This document shows positions 43,740 to 52,743 of a stretch of DNA of 64,000 nucleotides, in pieces. The translations under genes were made by a program, and so were the position numbers. Source of the stretch: Phycisphaerales bacterium. Lineage in GTDB: Bacteria; Planctomycetota; Phycisphaerae; Phycisphaerales; UBA1924. Under the pieces are notes generated by a model. The model ran no database searches. It had not been told where the DNA came from and saw only the letters and a list, made by a program, of their open reading frames with translations. Within the stretch, counting starts at the first letter, position 1; each line of letters begins with the position of its first letter. The stretch spans positions 248,001 to 312,000 of the forward strand of contig JAJDDO010000019.1 of the NCBI GenBank assembly GCA_029260265.1. The letters run 5' to 3'.

Positions 43740-45755
43740 TTAGTTCTCGCGTATACGCTTGATCGCGCGATCAAGCATTGTTCTCTGCCCTTCGCTCAGC
43801 GTGATCCGCAATGATTCAAGCACCGCCACCGCATCCGGGACCGATCGCCGGCGGATAAACCGCGCCAACTCCTCAGCGTCCCCGAGTTCTTGACCCGCCC
43901 GAAGGTTCGCTCTCAACAAAGCTTCTACGCGATAGTCCTGCTTTCTGGCGAGCAACGCCCGCGAAGAGAACCACAGAAAATCCTGCATACGCAGGCTCAA
44001 ACGATCCTCCGGCTCGAGCCGCTCGAAGGCGCTGACCACCTCTTCGCTGTTCCAGTCGCGGAACAACGCGGGAATCGCCGCCAAAGCGCACCGGCCTGTA
44101 AAGACCTCCGGACGATCGGCCATCAGCGCCTTGGCGAGCCTAGCCGCGTCGTGGTCACGCCCGAGCATCACCAGATCCGAGATCGCTCCCTCGAAATCTT
44201 GTTCTTTCACTCGCTCAGAGACTCGCTCCTTCAGATCAACAAAGTCCTTGTTGTCGATCGTTATCCCGAGCCTTGCACCCGCAACGCCGGTCGTAATCAG
44301 CGGATCGCCGAGCACCGCGATCTTCCAGACCTTCCCGTTGTCGTATCGCACCGCAACCCCAAAGTTCATCGATCCAACAAGCCGCCGTGCAATCAGTGGC
44401 GACGGCACAAACGCGTTCAGATAAGGCTCGTCAACCGAACCGGCGTATGCGTACACGCCACGCGCCAGCAATCGCCCACCGATCGTCCGCTCGCTCGTTG
44501 GAGTTTGCATCGAAAACGAATGCACCATATGGATCATGACCGGGTGACGAAAAACCGGCAGGTCGCCGGGCCACGCCGGGCCGTGGGGGAGATCAAACCG
44601 TGTCTGCGAACCCTTCGAGTTGATCATCACCAGCGATGCGTCAACCGCGCGGAGCATCCGCATCCGCCAGTGATCAATCTTGTAGTTGGGCATGTCGTGA
44701 ACCTCAACGCTCAAGTTTGCGCTGGCAAGCTCGCGTGCGGTAGCCGTCATGTCATAATCGACCCAGGGCTTCTTGTCGGTGTATCCGTCCCACAAAAAAG
44801 CAGAATCGATTTCGAGAAACAACGCGCACATCGCCTGGTACACACACTGCTCGGTCGTTCCGATGATCTGCCCCGCGTACGCCCACCGCGCGCCGCTCCC
44901 GTCGCGATCCATCCTGCCGATCCGGTCGGTGATCGCGACGCTGTCGCGTGCTTTGGCTCCGGTTTTGATCCGCGTGCTTATGTTGAGCGCGAGCGTGATC
45001 GCGTCGACCTCGTCACCGATCTCTCGCCAGCGGAGTTTCTTTGACTCCACCGCCTGCTCAATCGTCGTTTCGAGCAGGTCGCCCTGCTCGGGCGTGAGGT
45101 TCTTCGCCCGTGGTTGTTGAACATCTTGCACAAACACGAGCTGCTGAATCCGCCCCGCCGCCAATGCCAACGCCCCGGCCCAAGCCTTGTCGTTCGCGTC
45201 GGTCACCACAACACCCGGGCTGTACACCCCATCGGCGTGCAGCTCGTCAAAGGTCTCTTCCCAAGACCCCGAATGGTCCTTGAGCGCCAACGCGTAGGCT
45301 TTATGAATCTGCACTTCTCGACCCGCGCGTGTGGGTGCAAACGATTGCGTGTTTCTCGATTGGTGTTCAAGCACCTGCTCGGGCTTGAACTTGCGGACAA
45401 ATCGCCCGATATTCTCGCGCGCCTGAACTGTTCCATCATCAAAGAGTATCGGAAACCGCACCGGCCCTTCCCATGACGAAATGGCATCCAGATATGCACC
45501 CTCATCACGCACGATCACCACCACCGGCACGATCCGCTGTGTCTGGCGCATCAGGCTCGCCCGGAGCCCCGCCCGGCCGACCGGGTCCGCCTTCTCCAAG
45601 CCCGCCATCGCATCGCTGACCGATCGCCCGGTTGTTTGTGGGGCGGCTTGTGCGGCGGGGTCTGGGGCAAAATCATCATCAGGCTGCCCAAGAGCAACAA
45701 TCGGAGAGAGAAAAACCATCAGTGTCAAGAATGTATGCCGGAGTATCATCCTCAT
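43740..45755 (-). CDS. large secreted protein, possibly caspase-fold (C25/TIGR03790-like)
   Basis: This encodes 671 residues with a signal peptide (about 1-23, VALG-QP). Near the middle are a WPGDLPVFRHPVMIHMVHSF stretch, LLARGVYAYAGSVDEPYLN and KIAVLGDPLITTG. The order 'histidine, GSVxEP, GDPL' resembles the end of caspase-like C25/TIGR03790 proteins, which occur in exosortase-bearing species. This is a weak resemblance and a catalytic Cys could not be assigned. The rest of the C-terminus looks helical. It is divergent from trpE with only 44 bases between the two starts. Confidence 0.6.
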   Translation of the reverse strand: MRMILRHTFLTLMVFLSPIVALGQPDDDFAPDPAAQAAPQTTGRSVSDAMAGLEKADPVGRAGLRASLMRQTQRIVPVVVIVRDEGAYLDAISSWEGPVRFPILFDDGTVQARENIGRFVRKFKPEQVLEHQSRNTQSFAPTRAGREVQIHKAYALALKDHSGSWEETFDELHADGVYSPGVVVTDANDKAWAGALALAAGRIQQLVFVQDVQQPRAKNLTPEQGDLLETTIEQAVESKKLRWREIGDEVDAITLALNISTRIKTGAKARDSVAITDRIGRMDRDGSGARWAYAGQIIGTTEQCVYQAMCALFLEIDSAFLWDGYTDKKPWVDYDMTATARELASANLSVEVHDMPNYKIDHWRMRMLRAVDASLVMINSKGSQTRFDLPHGPAWPGDLPVFRHPVMIHMVHSFSMQTPTSERTIGGRLLARGVYAYAGSVDEPYLNAFVPSPLIARRLVGSMNFGVAVRYDNGKVWKIAVLGDPLITTGVAGARLGITIDNKDFVDLKERVSERVKEQDFEGAISDLVMLGRDHDAARLAKALMADRPEVFTGRCALAAIPALFRDWNSEEVVSAFERLEPEDRLSLRMQDFLWFSSRALLARKQDYRVEALLRANLRAGQELGDAEELARFIRRRSVPDAVAVLESLRITLSEGQRTMLDRAIKRIREN

Positions 45756-45799
45756 ACTGTACGGACCAAGCCAAGCAAAGTTCACCCCTACACTCGTCC

Positions 45800-47416
45800 A
45801 TGCCAAGTGTCGATCGTGAAGAGTTCACCCAAACCGTCGCCGCCGCCCGTGCAAGCGGGGCCGAGATTGTCGTCGTCCCGATCTCGATCAGGGTGCTCGC
45901 CGATCAGCTCACGCCCGTGCTCGCCTACCGACGGCTCGTCGCAATCGACGAACGAACCGCACCCTCGTACCTGCTCGAATCAGTCGAGGGCGGTGACCAC
46001 CAGGGACGATACTCCCTCCTCGGCGCCCACCCGATCATCGAGATCACCAGCACGCAAACCGAGATCACCCACACGGATCATCGTACAGCCACGACGACAA
46101 CCAGCCCGACATCAGACCCGCTCGCCGAGATCCGCGAGCTGACCGCCCAGTGGCACCAGATCACCCCACAGAGCACCCGCGACGATGGGCTGCTGCCCGC
46201 ATGTGTGCTCGGCGGCTGGTTTGGATACGCAGGGTACGACTCGGTCCGGTTTGCAGAACCCGGAAAACTCAACCCCTCCAACGCACCGGCTGATGATCGG
46301 GATCTGCCCGTCGTCAGCTTCGGCTTCTATGACGAAACGGTCATCTTTGATCATGTCGACAAGGTTGTGCACCTGGTGAAGCTCTGTATCATCACAGAGC
46401 ATGACGATCCGCCTGAGCGATACGACGACGCGATCAAGGCGCTCGATCAACTCGCGAAACAGGTCCAAGAGCACTCCAAGCCGTTGTCACTGGGGCGCGT
46501 CGATCGCAAGCGGGCAACATCAAACACCGCGATGCCTTCAAACACCACCCCCGCAGAACATGAAACAATGATCGAGCGATGCCGTGAATACATCCGCGCA
46601 GGGGATATCTTCCAGGTGGTGATCGGTCAGCGCTTCGAGCGAAGAACCAACGCCGATCCGTTTGATGTTTACCGCGCCCTGCGGGCGGTCAACCCAAGCC
46701 CGTACATGGTCTACATGCAGACCGGCGGATGCATGCTGGTCGCTTCAAGCCCAGAAATTCTTTGCCGAGCGCGAAGAAATGAAGCAGGAGGATTATCCGT
46801 CACCAACCGCCCGCTCGCGGGCACACGCCGACGGGGGCGAACACCCGACGAAGATCTTTCGCTTGAAGCAGAGCTGCTCGCTGATCCAAAAGAACGCGCC
46901 GAGCACTCCATGCTGGTCGACCTTGGAAGAAACGATGTTGGGCGCGTCGCGGTTCCTGGGTCCATCTCCCTCGATTCACTGATGGATATCGAACGCTATT
47001 CGCATGTGATGCATATCTCCTCGACCATCACCGGGACCATCCGCTCCGAGCTTGATTGCTGGGATGCGCTCCGCGCGGCCTTGCCCGTAGGCACCGTCTC
47101 TGGGGCACCAAAGGTCCGCGCCATGCAGATTATCGACGAACTCGAAAAAACCCGGCGCGGTCCCTACGGCGGCGGGATGGGCTGGGTCGCGCTCAACCAT
47201 GAGATGGATATCGCGCTGGCCCTCCGCACCATCGTCATCCCGATCAACCGCTATGACCCGGCGAATCCAAACGGCGCATGGGAATACCACATCCAAGCCG
47301 GAGGCGGGATTGTCGCCGACTCGATCGCAGAGCTTGAATACAAAGAAACCGTCAACAAAGCCGCCGCCCTCGCCCGCGCGATTGACCTCGCCGAACAAGC
47401 GTTCGCCGCTCGCTGA
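45800..47416 (+). CDS. trpE: anthranilate synthase component I
   Basis: This encodes 538 residues from the ATG at 45800. It makes anthranilate from chorismate with the glutamine amidotransferase TrpG. The N-terminal LLES motif (58-61) is the tryptophan feedback site. The chorismate-binding half has RPLAGTRRRGRTPDEDLSLE, LADPKERAEHSMLVDLGRND, VGTVSGAPKVRAMQI and RRGPYGGGMGW. The length matches the family. trpG is not adjacent. The related aminodeoxychorismate synthase PabB shares these motifs, but the LLES site and AGTRRRG favour TrpE. Confidence 0.92.
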   Translation: MPSVDREEFTQTVAAARASGAEIVVVPISIRVLADQLTPVLAYRRLVAIDERTAPSYLLESVEGGDHQGRYSLLGAHPIIEITSTQTEITHTDHRTATTTTSPTSDPLAEIRELTAQWHQITPQSTRDDGLLPACVLGGWFGYAGYDSVRFAEPGKLNPSNAPADDRDLPVVSFGFYDETVIFDHVDKVVHLVKLCIITEHDDPPERYDDAIKALDQLAKQVQEHSKPLSLGRVDRKRATSNTAMPSNTTPAEHETMIERCREYIRAGDIFQVVIGQRFERRTNADPFDVYRALRAVNPSPYMVYMQTGGCMLVASSPEILCRARRNEAGGLSVTNRPLAGTRRRGRTPDEDLSLEAELLADPKERAEHSMLVDLGRNDVGRVAVPGSISLDSLMDIERYSHVMHISSTITGTIRSELDCWDALRAALPVGTVSGAPKVRAMQIIDELEKTRRGPYGGGMGWVALNHEMDIALALRTIVIPINRYDPANPNGAWEYHIQAGGGIVADSIAELEYKETVNKAAALARAIDLAEQAFAAR

Positions 47417-47439
47417 TACTGTTTCAATCACCAATATCA

Positions 47440-47474
47440 AAAAGGGAACACCCCGCACGGTGGCGCGGGGTGTT
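47440..47474 (-). terminator. hairpin terminator between trpE and hup
   Basis: AACACCCCGC (47447-47456) pairs with GCGGGGTGTT (47465-47474). The T-rich tail is on the minus strand, so it mainly ends the hup transcript; the hairpin also lies 31 bases after trpE. Confidence 0.7.
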
Positions 47475-47538
47475 GGGCCAGCGATTGCTCGCTGGGTGGG
47501 TGGATCGTTCCCGTCTTTTCGCAGTCGCTTGTTTCGCT

Positions 47539-47832
47539 TTAGACTGCTGCAGCTTGTTCTGTATGCAGGTTCTCTTTGAGCTGCTGCGAGGGCTTGAATG
47601 AACAAGTGGTGCTCTCAGAAATCTGGATTGGCTGCTTGGTCGCCGGGTTCATCCCGACGCGTGCTGCACGCTTCTTCTTGGTGAAGGTCCCAAACCCAGA
47701 GATCGCGACCTTCTCTTCAACGAGCAGCCCGTTGGAGATCGCGTGAATCACCGCTTCGATTGCTTTGCCCGCGTCCGACTTGCTGCTCTCGAGTTCAGAA
47801 GCCACTGCTTCGATCAGGTCTGATTTGTTCAT
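47539..47832 (-). CDS. hup: HU-family DNA-binding protein
   Basis: This encodes 97 residues. MNKSDLIEAVASELESSKSD, IHAISNGLLVEEKVAISGFG and TFTKKKRAARVGMNPATKQP are the HU/IHF family blocks, including the DNA-bending Pro in MNPAT. HU binds DNA as a dimer and organises the nucleoid. GGAGG lies 7 bases upstream of the ATG. The leader of about 90 nt follows a good promoter at 47929-47957. Confidence 0.95.
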   Translation of the reverse strand: MNKSDLIEAVASELESSKSDAGKAIEAVIHAISNGLLVEEKVAISGFGTFTKKKRAARVGMNPATKQPIQISESTTCSFKPSQQLKENLHTEQAAAV

Positions 47833-47928
47833 CGGTACGCCTCCGTGCGTATGTTCTTTGTGTCCCGTTCCGGGGGCCCCATCGGCCGATAACCCGTCTG
47901 GACTCTCCATCGGCCTGAGCTTCCCAAA

Positions 47929-47957
47929 ACCATAAGAATTTCAGAAATCTTTGTCCA
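47929..47957 (-). promoter_or_regulatory. sigma-70-type promoter of hup
   Basis: On the minus strand TGGACA (47957-47952), 17 bases and TATGGT (47934-47929). The leader contains a perfect 10-base palindrome ATCGGCCGAT (47881-47890) and two copies of CCATCGGCC. Confidence 0.55.
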
Positions 47958-48033
47958 GAATCCGCCCAACCGCCCGTTTTTCCTCCTGTTCGCCCCCATT
48001 CCAGCCCTGATTCCGAAGGATACGATCACCGAG

Positions 48034-48990
48034 ATGCCCCCCGCCAAGCTCCCAATCGTCATCGAGACCGAACCGCTCGCCCATGATCCACGCCGATGGC
48101 TCAACGATCGCTCAAATTTGGTCCACTGCCCCTACGACGATCGCCCTGCCCTCTTTGAACAGCTCTCAAACGCCTCCGGGCTTGTCGTGCGGACATACAC
48201 ACGCGTGGATACCGAACTGCTCGACCATGCCCCAAACCTGCGCGTCGTTGCACGCGCGGGCGTCGGGCTCGACAATATTGACCTCGACGCGTGCAAAGCA
48301 CGCTCGATCTCGGTTGTGCATACTCCGGGCGCGAACACCCATGCGGTTGTTGAGTATGTCGCCTCGACCATCCTCAACGCTGTCCGCACACCGAACACAC
48401 TCGATGCACGCTACGCCGCCAGCCGGTGGCACGAACTCCGCGCCCAAGGGATCGCCAAAGATTCTTGCGTCGGAAAGACCCTCGGCATCATCGGGCTCGG
48501 GCGCATCGGCTCGCGCGTGGCTGACCTTGGCCATGCCCTCGGCATGCGCGTGCTCTTCAACGATGTACGAAAGATCCCCAGCAATCAACTGCAAGGATCA
48601 GAGCAAGTAACAATAAATCAACTGCTCCAAGAGTCCGACATCATCAGTGTTCATGTCGATGGCAGCCAATCAAACACCCGACTCATCAATCAGGGTGCAT
48701 TCGCACAGCTAAAGCCAAACGCCTTGTTTATCAATACCTCACGCGGTTTTGTGGTTGATCCGTCCGCTGCTCTTCGGTTTGCCAAATCAAACCCGGCAAG
48801 CCAACTCGTGCTCGATGTCCACGATCCAGAACCGATCGAGACCGGCTCTGCATTCTTTGATGCCCGCAATATCACCCTGACAGCGCACATCGCATCGGGC
48901 ATCGAGCAGGCAAAGGAAGCAATGAGCTGGGTTGTAAAAGACCTTGTCCGCGTGCTCAACAACGAACCGCCAGAGTATCCCGCGTTCTGA
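48034..48990 (+). CDS. D-2-hydroxyacid dehydrogenase (phosphoglycerate dehydrogenase-like)
   Basis: This encodes 318 residues. The NAD-binding motif is GLGRIGSRVADLG. Catalytic residues are the Arg in NTSRGFVVD, the Glu in VLDVHDPEPIE and the His in TAHIAS. ARAGVGLDNIDLDACKARSI is the family signature. It lacks the ACT or other C-terminal regulatory domains of long SerA enzymes. The substrate could be 3-phosphoglycerate, but other 2-hydroxyacids are possible. It is divergent from hup and convergent with the ROK gene. Confidence 0.85.
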   Translation: MPPAKLPIVIETEPLAHDPRRWLNDRSNLVHCPYDDRPALFEQLSNASGLVVRTYTRVDTELLDHAPNLRVVARAGVGLDNIDLDACKARSISVVHTPGANTHAVVEYVASTILNAVRTPNTLDARYAASRWHELRAQGIAKDSCVGKTLGIIGLGRIGSRVADLGHALGMRVLFNDVRKIPSNQLQGSEQVTINQLLQESDIISVHVDGSQSNTRLINQGAFAQLKPNALFINTSRGFVVDPSAALRFAKSNPASQLVLDVHDPEPIETGSAFFDARNITLTAHIASGIEQAKEAMSWVVKDLVRVLNNEPPEYPAF

Positions 48991-49011
48991 TATTCGCATG
49001 TAGGCACTGTA

Positions 49012-50022
49012 TCAGTGAGCTGAAGTTTCGGTATGCATCGCGAGCAGCCCTGCGCCGACCACCCCCGCGTTGTCCTTCAAAATGCTCGCTTCAACCGTGA
49101 TCGAACGCAGCGACGCGGGGAAGACCTCTCGCCGGATCGCATCGCGAACGACATCAACATAAGGCTTGCCGATCGCTTCGACCAGCCCACCGCCAAGCAC
49201 CACGCGATCAAGGCTCAAAAGCGTCGCTGCCCCCGCGATCGCGGTGCCGAGCCGATCCGCTGAATCATCGATCACGGTCCGCACCAGCTCGTCACGCTGG
49301 TCGTACGCGGTTGCCAGTGCCTTCGATCGGATCCTCGAAAGCTTGCCTTTGGTTAGATCGGTGATGATCGAATGATGATTCGCTCGAATGAGCTTGACAA
49401 GCTGATGAGCGATCGCCGTCCGCGAACAGTTCTGCTCGATCGTTCGTGAACCATGCGGCGCGCCAGGAAGAAAAACCATATGCCCGATCTCGCCGGCGGA
49501 ATGATGCACACCTCGGCGGAGCTGCCCGCTAAGAATCAACCCCGCACCAACGCCGGTCCCAACCCACACGCCAAGCAGATCGCTCGCTCCAACACCCACG
49601 CCCGCTGCCCACTCGCCGTACACCGCGACATTCACATCGTTGTCCGCATGAACCGGCAGGCTCAACCGTTCAGACAACGACTCTGCAACAGGCTCGCTGT
49701 CCCACCGAAGGTTGACCGCCTCGTCAACAATCCCCGTCTTCGGATCCACCGGCCCCGGAACGCCGAGCCCCGCAGCGCACAGCGTTGAAACCTTGACCCC
49801 CGCGTCCTCGCACGCCTGCCTCGCTGCACTCGCAACGCGGTCCATCACGACCTCGTACCCCTCAGACGCATTGGTCTTAATCTTCGCAGACCCGAGCACC
49901 TCGCCACACTGATCCACGACCCCGGCTTGGATATTCGTCCCACCAACATCAATCCCCAACGCCATGCCCTCGGGGACAACTTCATCGCGGACATCTTCAA
50001 TAACTTCAGACGAGTTGATCAT
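49012..50022 (-). CDS. ROK-family sugar kinase (glucokinase-like)
   Basis: This encodes 336 residues from the ATG at 50022 with AAGGAG 7 bases upstream. ALGIDVGGTNIQAGVVD is the ATP-binding motif. AAGLGVPGPVDPKTGIVDEA, PVHADNDVNVAVYGEW and GTGVGAGLILSGQLRRG are the ROK signatures. The usual zinc site C-x-C-G-x2-G-C is absent: the region after GEIGHMVF reads LPGAPHGSRTIEQNCS. The enzyme is probably a hexokinase of the glucose type. It lies 82 bases downstream of ispE on the same strand. Confidence 0.85.
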   Translation of the reverse strand: MINSSEVIEDVRDEVVPEGMALGIDVGGTNIQAGVVDQCGEVLGSAKIKTNASEGYEVVMDRVASAARQACEDAGVKVSTLCAAGLGVPGPVDPKTGIVDEAVNLRWDSEPVAESLSERLSLPVHADNDVNVAVYGEWAAGVGVGASDLLGVWVGTGVGAGLILSGQLRRGVHHSAGEIGHMVFLPGAPHGSRTIEQNCSRTAIAHQLVKLIRANHHSIITDLTKGKLSRIRSKALATAYDQRDELVRTVIDDSADRLGTAIAGAATLLSLDRVVLGGGLVEAIGKPYVDVVRDAIRREVFPASLRSITVEASILKDNAGVVGAGLLAMHTETSAH

Positions 50023-50104
50023 GGCGGGCTCCTTGAATCCAGTATAGAACACGCTTTCGTAATCTGAAACACAATTCTTTCGCCCACACCAAAGAACAGC
50101 ATAC

Positions 50105-50989
50105 TCAGATCAACGCGGTCTCAATCACTGTGCACCCCGCAGCCGCACCGCCGATAACCTGCGCATCCACCTCGCCGAGCACAAAGAGCGTTGATCCGCT
50201 CCCCGAAATATGCACCGGGCTAGACAACACCCCCTGCACACGATCGCGGATCCCCCGCAGCCGCGGCTCAACACTTATCGCAGCAGGCACCAGATCATTC
50301 CCCAGAACGCTCCCCGGCTCCAAGCCCAGCTCGATCATCTTGCGCACCATACCAGCATCAAGCCCTTGAGCATCAGTCTGATCAAAGGCGTTGTACACCG
50401 CCGCGGTCGAACACCCGAACGCCGGCGCGACAAGCACCACACGCATCGCCGACCGATCCACACGCTCGATCTGGTCCCCAACCCCGGTGACCAACGCCGG
50501 GCGTGGGGGGGTAGAGGCTTCATATGCCTCCAAATCAAGGAAAAACAAGACATCCGACCCGATGCCCCGCCCGATCTTATGCAGCTGCGCTTCATCCATC
50601 CCCAGCCCATACAGGTCGTTGAGCATCAAAAGCGTCATCGCCGCGTCCGATGATCCCCCGCCAAGCCCGCCGCCAGCCGGGATGTGCTTCTTGATTTCTA
50701 GCTCCGCGCCAAGCCCTCGCCCGCACGCCTGTTCCATCGCTTGGTGCGCCCGTACTGCCAGGTCATCGCCCAGATCCCAATTAACCGCCCGCCCGTCGCT
50801 CCACCTGACCGCGTACGAAGAGCTCTGCGAACGCCGAATCGTGATCTCGTCGCCCAGAGCAACCGGATGCATCCAAGAGCAGATCGGGTGCAAACCCGAT
50901 ATAGGATCGGGCGGATCAACCGCAAGCCCGAGATTGACCTTGGCGTGGGCGATCCGCCGGAGAATCTGTGTGGAATCACTCTTCATCAT
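50105..50989 (-). CDS. ispE: 4-diphosphocytidyl-2-C-methyl-D-erythritol kinase
   Basis: This encodes 294 residues. IspE phosphorylates CDP-methylerythritol in the non-mevalonate isoprenoid pathway. AHAKVNLGLAVD is the start of the GHMP kinase fold, and IPAGGGLGGGSSDAAMTLL is the ATP-binding glycine loop. The C-terminal HISGSGSTLFVLG is the third GHMP motif. Start ATG at 50989 or 50986; neither has a strong ribosome binding site. The gene is divergent from the Nif3-like gene across 73 bases. Confidence 0.93.
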   Translation of the reverse strand: MMKSDSTQILRRIAHAKVNLGLAVDPPDPISGLHPICSWMHPVALGDEITIRRSQSSSYAVRWSDGRAVNWDLGDDLAVRAHQAMEQACGRGLGAELEIKKHIPAGGGLGGGSSDAAMTLLMLNDLYGLGMDEAQLHKIGRGIGSDVLFFLDLEAYEASTPPRPALVTGVGDQIERVDRSAMRVVLVAPAFGCSTAAVYNAFDQTDAQGLDAGMVRKMIELGLEPGSVLGNDLVPAAISVEPRLRGIRDRVQGVLSSPVHISGSGSTLFVLGEVDAQVIGGAAAGCTVIETALI

Positions 50990-51062
50990 CGAACCATAGC
51001 CTCGCCGGGATAGTCTTCTAGAATAAGGCGCACAGTTGTTTGTGTTGATATGGAGGTGCCGA

Positions 51063-52214
51063 GTGCTTATTTCGGATCTGGTAGATGCAATGGAGTTGAT
51101 TGCCCCGCTCAAGGCCGCCGAGCCCTGGGATAAAGTCGGGCTTCAGCTTGGGGTCCCTACACGAACAATTGGCGGCCCGACACTGCTCACCATCGACCTC
51201 ACCGAAAAGGTCCTCGCTGAAGCCATGGCCATGCGCGCCGGCGCGATCGTCGCCTACCACCCGCCCATCTTCACACCGCTCGAAAGACTCACCAACGCAA
51301 CCCACACCGAACGCATCATCCGTGGAGCCGCTGAAGCGGGCATCGCGATCTATTCGCCCCACACCGCGCTCGACGCCGCAACCGATGGTGTAACCGATTG
51401 GCTCTGCGAAGGGCTCAGCACCACCCCGGGCAGAGCAAAGGAGGGCGTCATCAAGGGCGACTGCCGCGCACTCCAGCCAAGCATGGGGGGCGATCCAGAA
51501 CGCGAGGTCAAGGTCATCACCTTTGTCCCCAAAGCATCGCTCGACCATGTCCGCAACGCCCTCGGCACCGCAGGCGCGGGCGGAATCGGAAAATACCAGC
51601 TCTGCTCCTTCAACACCGTCGGCGAGGGCACCTTCCTCCCGCAAGAAGGGACCAACCCAACCGTCGGCGAGGTCGGGCACCTCGAACGCGTGAATGAAGT
51701 GCGCCTCGAGATGGTGTGCTCGAAGCACGCGCTGCCGCTCGTCGTGCAGACCCTCCGCCAGTTCCATCCATATGAAGAACCTTCCTACGACATCATCGAA
51801 CTCGTCGCCGAACCACTCCGCAATGTCGGACCCGGACGCCGATTGGTGCTCGATCAGCCCGCGACAATGAGCGAACTCGCCGATCGCCTCCGCTATCACC
51901 TTGATCATTCGCGGATGCGTCATGCGCTGGTAGATGACGATCGCCCATTCCGCACCATCGGGATTGTCCCCGGGTCTGGAGCATCACTGATCAACCTTGC
52001 TCAAAATGAAGGGTGCGAGGTGTTCATCACCGGCGAGATGACCCATCACCAGATCCTCGCTGCGACCCAAGCCGGGATCAACATCCTGCTTGCCGGTCAC
52101 ACCAACACCGAGCGAGGGTACCTCCCTAGGCTCGCAGCCAAGCTCCTCGAACACCTGAAGGGTGCCGACATCCGCATCAGCACCACCGACCGTGACCAGA
52201 TCGTCGCTGAATAG
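51063..52214 (+). CDS. Nif3-like dinuclear metal-centre protein
   Basis: This encodes 383 residues from a GTG start with GGAGG upstream. VAYHPPIFTPLERL, IYSPHTALDAATDGV and LLAGHTNTERGYL are the metal-binding blocks of the NIF3/DUF34 family. The middle (about residues 145-245) is the PII/CutA-like insertion found in longer members, with KVITFVPKASLDHVRNALG. The proteins form hexamers with a dinuclear metal site. Their cellular role is not settled; GTP cyclohydrolase-like activity has been discussed for the family. No operon partner is clear. Confidence 0.88.
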   Translation: MLISDLVDAMELIAPLKAAEPWDKVGLQLGVPTRTIGGPTLLTIDLTEKVLAEAMAMRAGAIVAYHPPIFTPLERLTNATHTERIIRGAAEAGIAIYSPHTALDAATDGVTDWLCEGLSTTPGRAKEGVIKGDCRALQPSMGGDPEREVKVITFVPKASLDHVRNALGTAGAGGIGKYQLCSFNTVGEGTFLPQEGTNPTVGEVGHLERVNEVRLEMVCSKHALPLVVQTLRQFHPYEEPSYDIIELVAEPLRNVGPGRRLVLDQPATMSELADRLRYHLDHSRMRHALVDDDRPFRTIGIVPGSGASLINLAQNEGCEVFITGEMTHHQILAATQAGINILLAGHTNTERGYLPRLAAKLLEHLKGADIRISTTDRDQIVAE

Positions 52215-52229
52215 TGATTGTTTATTGGT

Positions 52230-52700
52230 TCAGTCGCCCAACTCAAGCGTCCCCGAGGTGTGCATCTCTGCTTCGGGGATTTTAAGATTCGAGTCGTACA
52301 TCACTTCGGCGAAGACGCCCGGGCGGTGATAGATCACCGTACCATCGATCGAATACGCCACCGAATGCCCCGGACGGATCAAATCAGAATCCACCACCGC
52401 GGGCAGCTCAAAGATCATCGAGCTGAAACCGGGCAGCGTCACCTCGGGTGATCGGAGCCCGGAATACACCTCTTGCCCATCAAGCAAAACGCGGTACTTC
52501 ACCTGTTCGAGCGGGATCGGCTGCTTGTTGGCGTTCTTGGCGTTCATCACAAAGACCATCTGAGAGCGCCCATCGACCTGCTCCACCTCGCGGATACCTT
52601 CGGTTGTGAATGTTGGCGGGAGAAGCTGGGAACACCCACCGAGCGTCACGCCCAGTGCGGCCGACAGCCCGATGATCGAAATCGGTTTGGCTCTGCTCAT
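52230..52700 (-). CDS. lipoprotein with LEA14/WHy-like domain
   Basis: This encodes 156 residues. The N-terminus has a hydrophobic signal and the lipobox LGGC23, so it is probably lipid-anchored. The body has MVFVMNAKNANKQPIPLEQV, KYRVLLDGQEVYSGLRSPEV and LPGFSSMIFELP, the pattern of the WHy (water stress) domain of LEA type 2 proteins. Such proteins are linked to desiccation and stress tolerance in plants and some bacteria. The bacterial role is unknown. It is convergent with the Nif3-like gene and 43 bases downstream of the gene at 52744. Confidence 0.75.
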   Translation of the reverse strand: MSRAKPISIIGLSAALGVTLGGCSQLLPPTFTTEGIREVEQVDGRSQMVFVMNAKNANKQPIPLEQVKYRVLLDGQEVYSGLRSPEVTLPGFSSMIFELPAVVDSDLIRPGHSVAYSIDGTVIYHRPGVFAEVMYDSNLKIPEAEMHTSGTLELGD

Positions 52701-52743
52701 TCCCGAGAATAGCACCAATCAACCATCGCGGCACGCGACCGCG

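Noticed and set aside
43890-45044. Plus-strand open frame of 384 codons opposite the large secreted protein
   Set aside because: It is Arg/His/Pro-rich, as expected for an antisense frame of a GC-rich gene, and has no ribosome binding site.
49005-49017. CACTG/CAGTG hairpin between the dehydrogenase and ROK genes
   Set aside because: Only 5 bp with no T tail, so it is too weak for a terminator.
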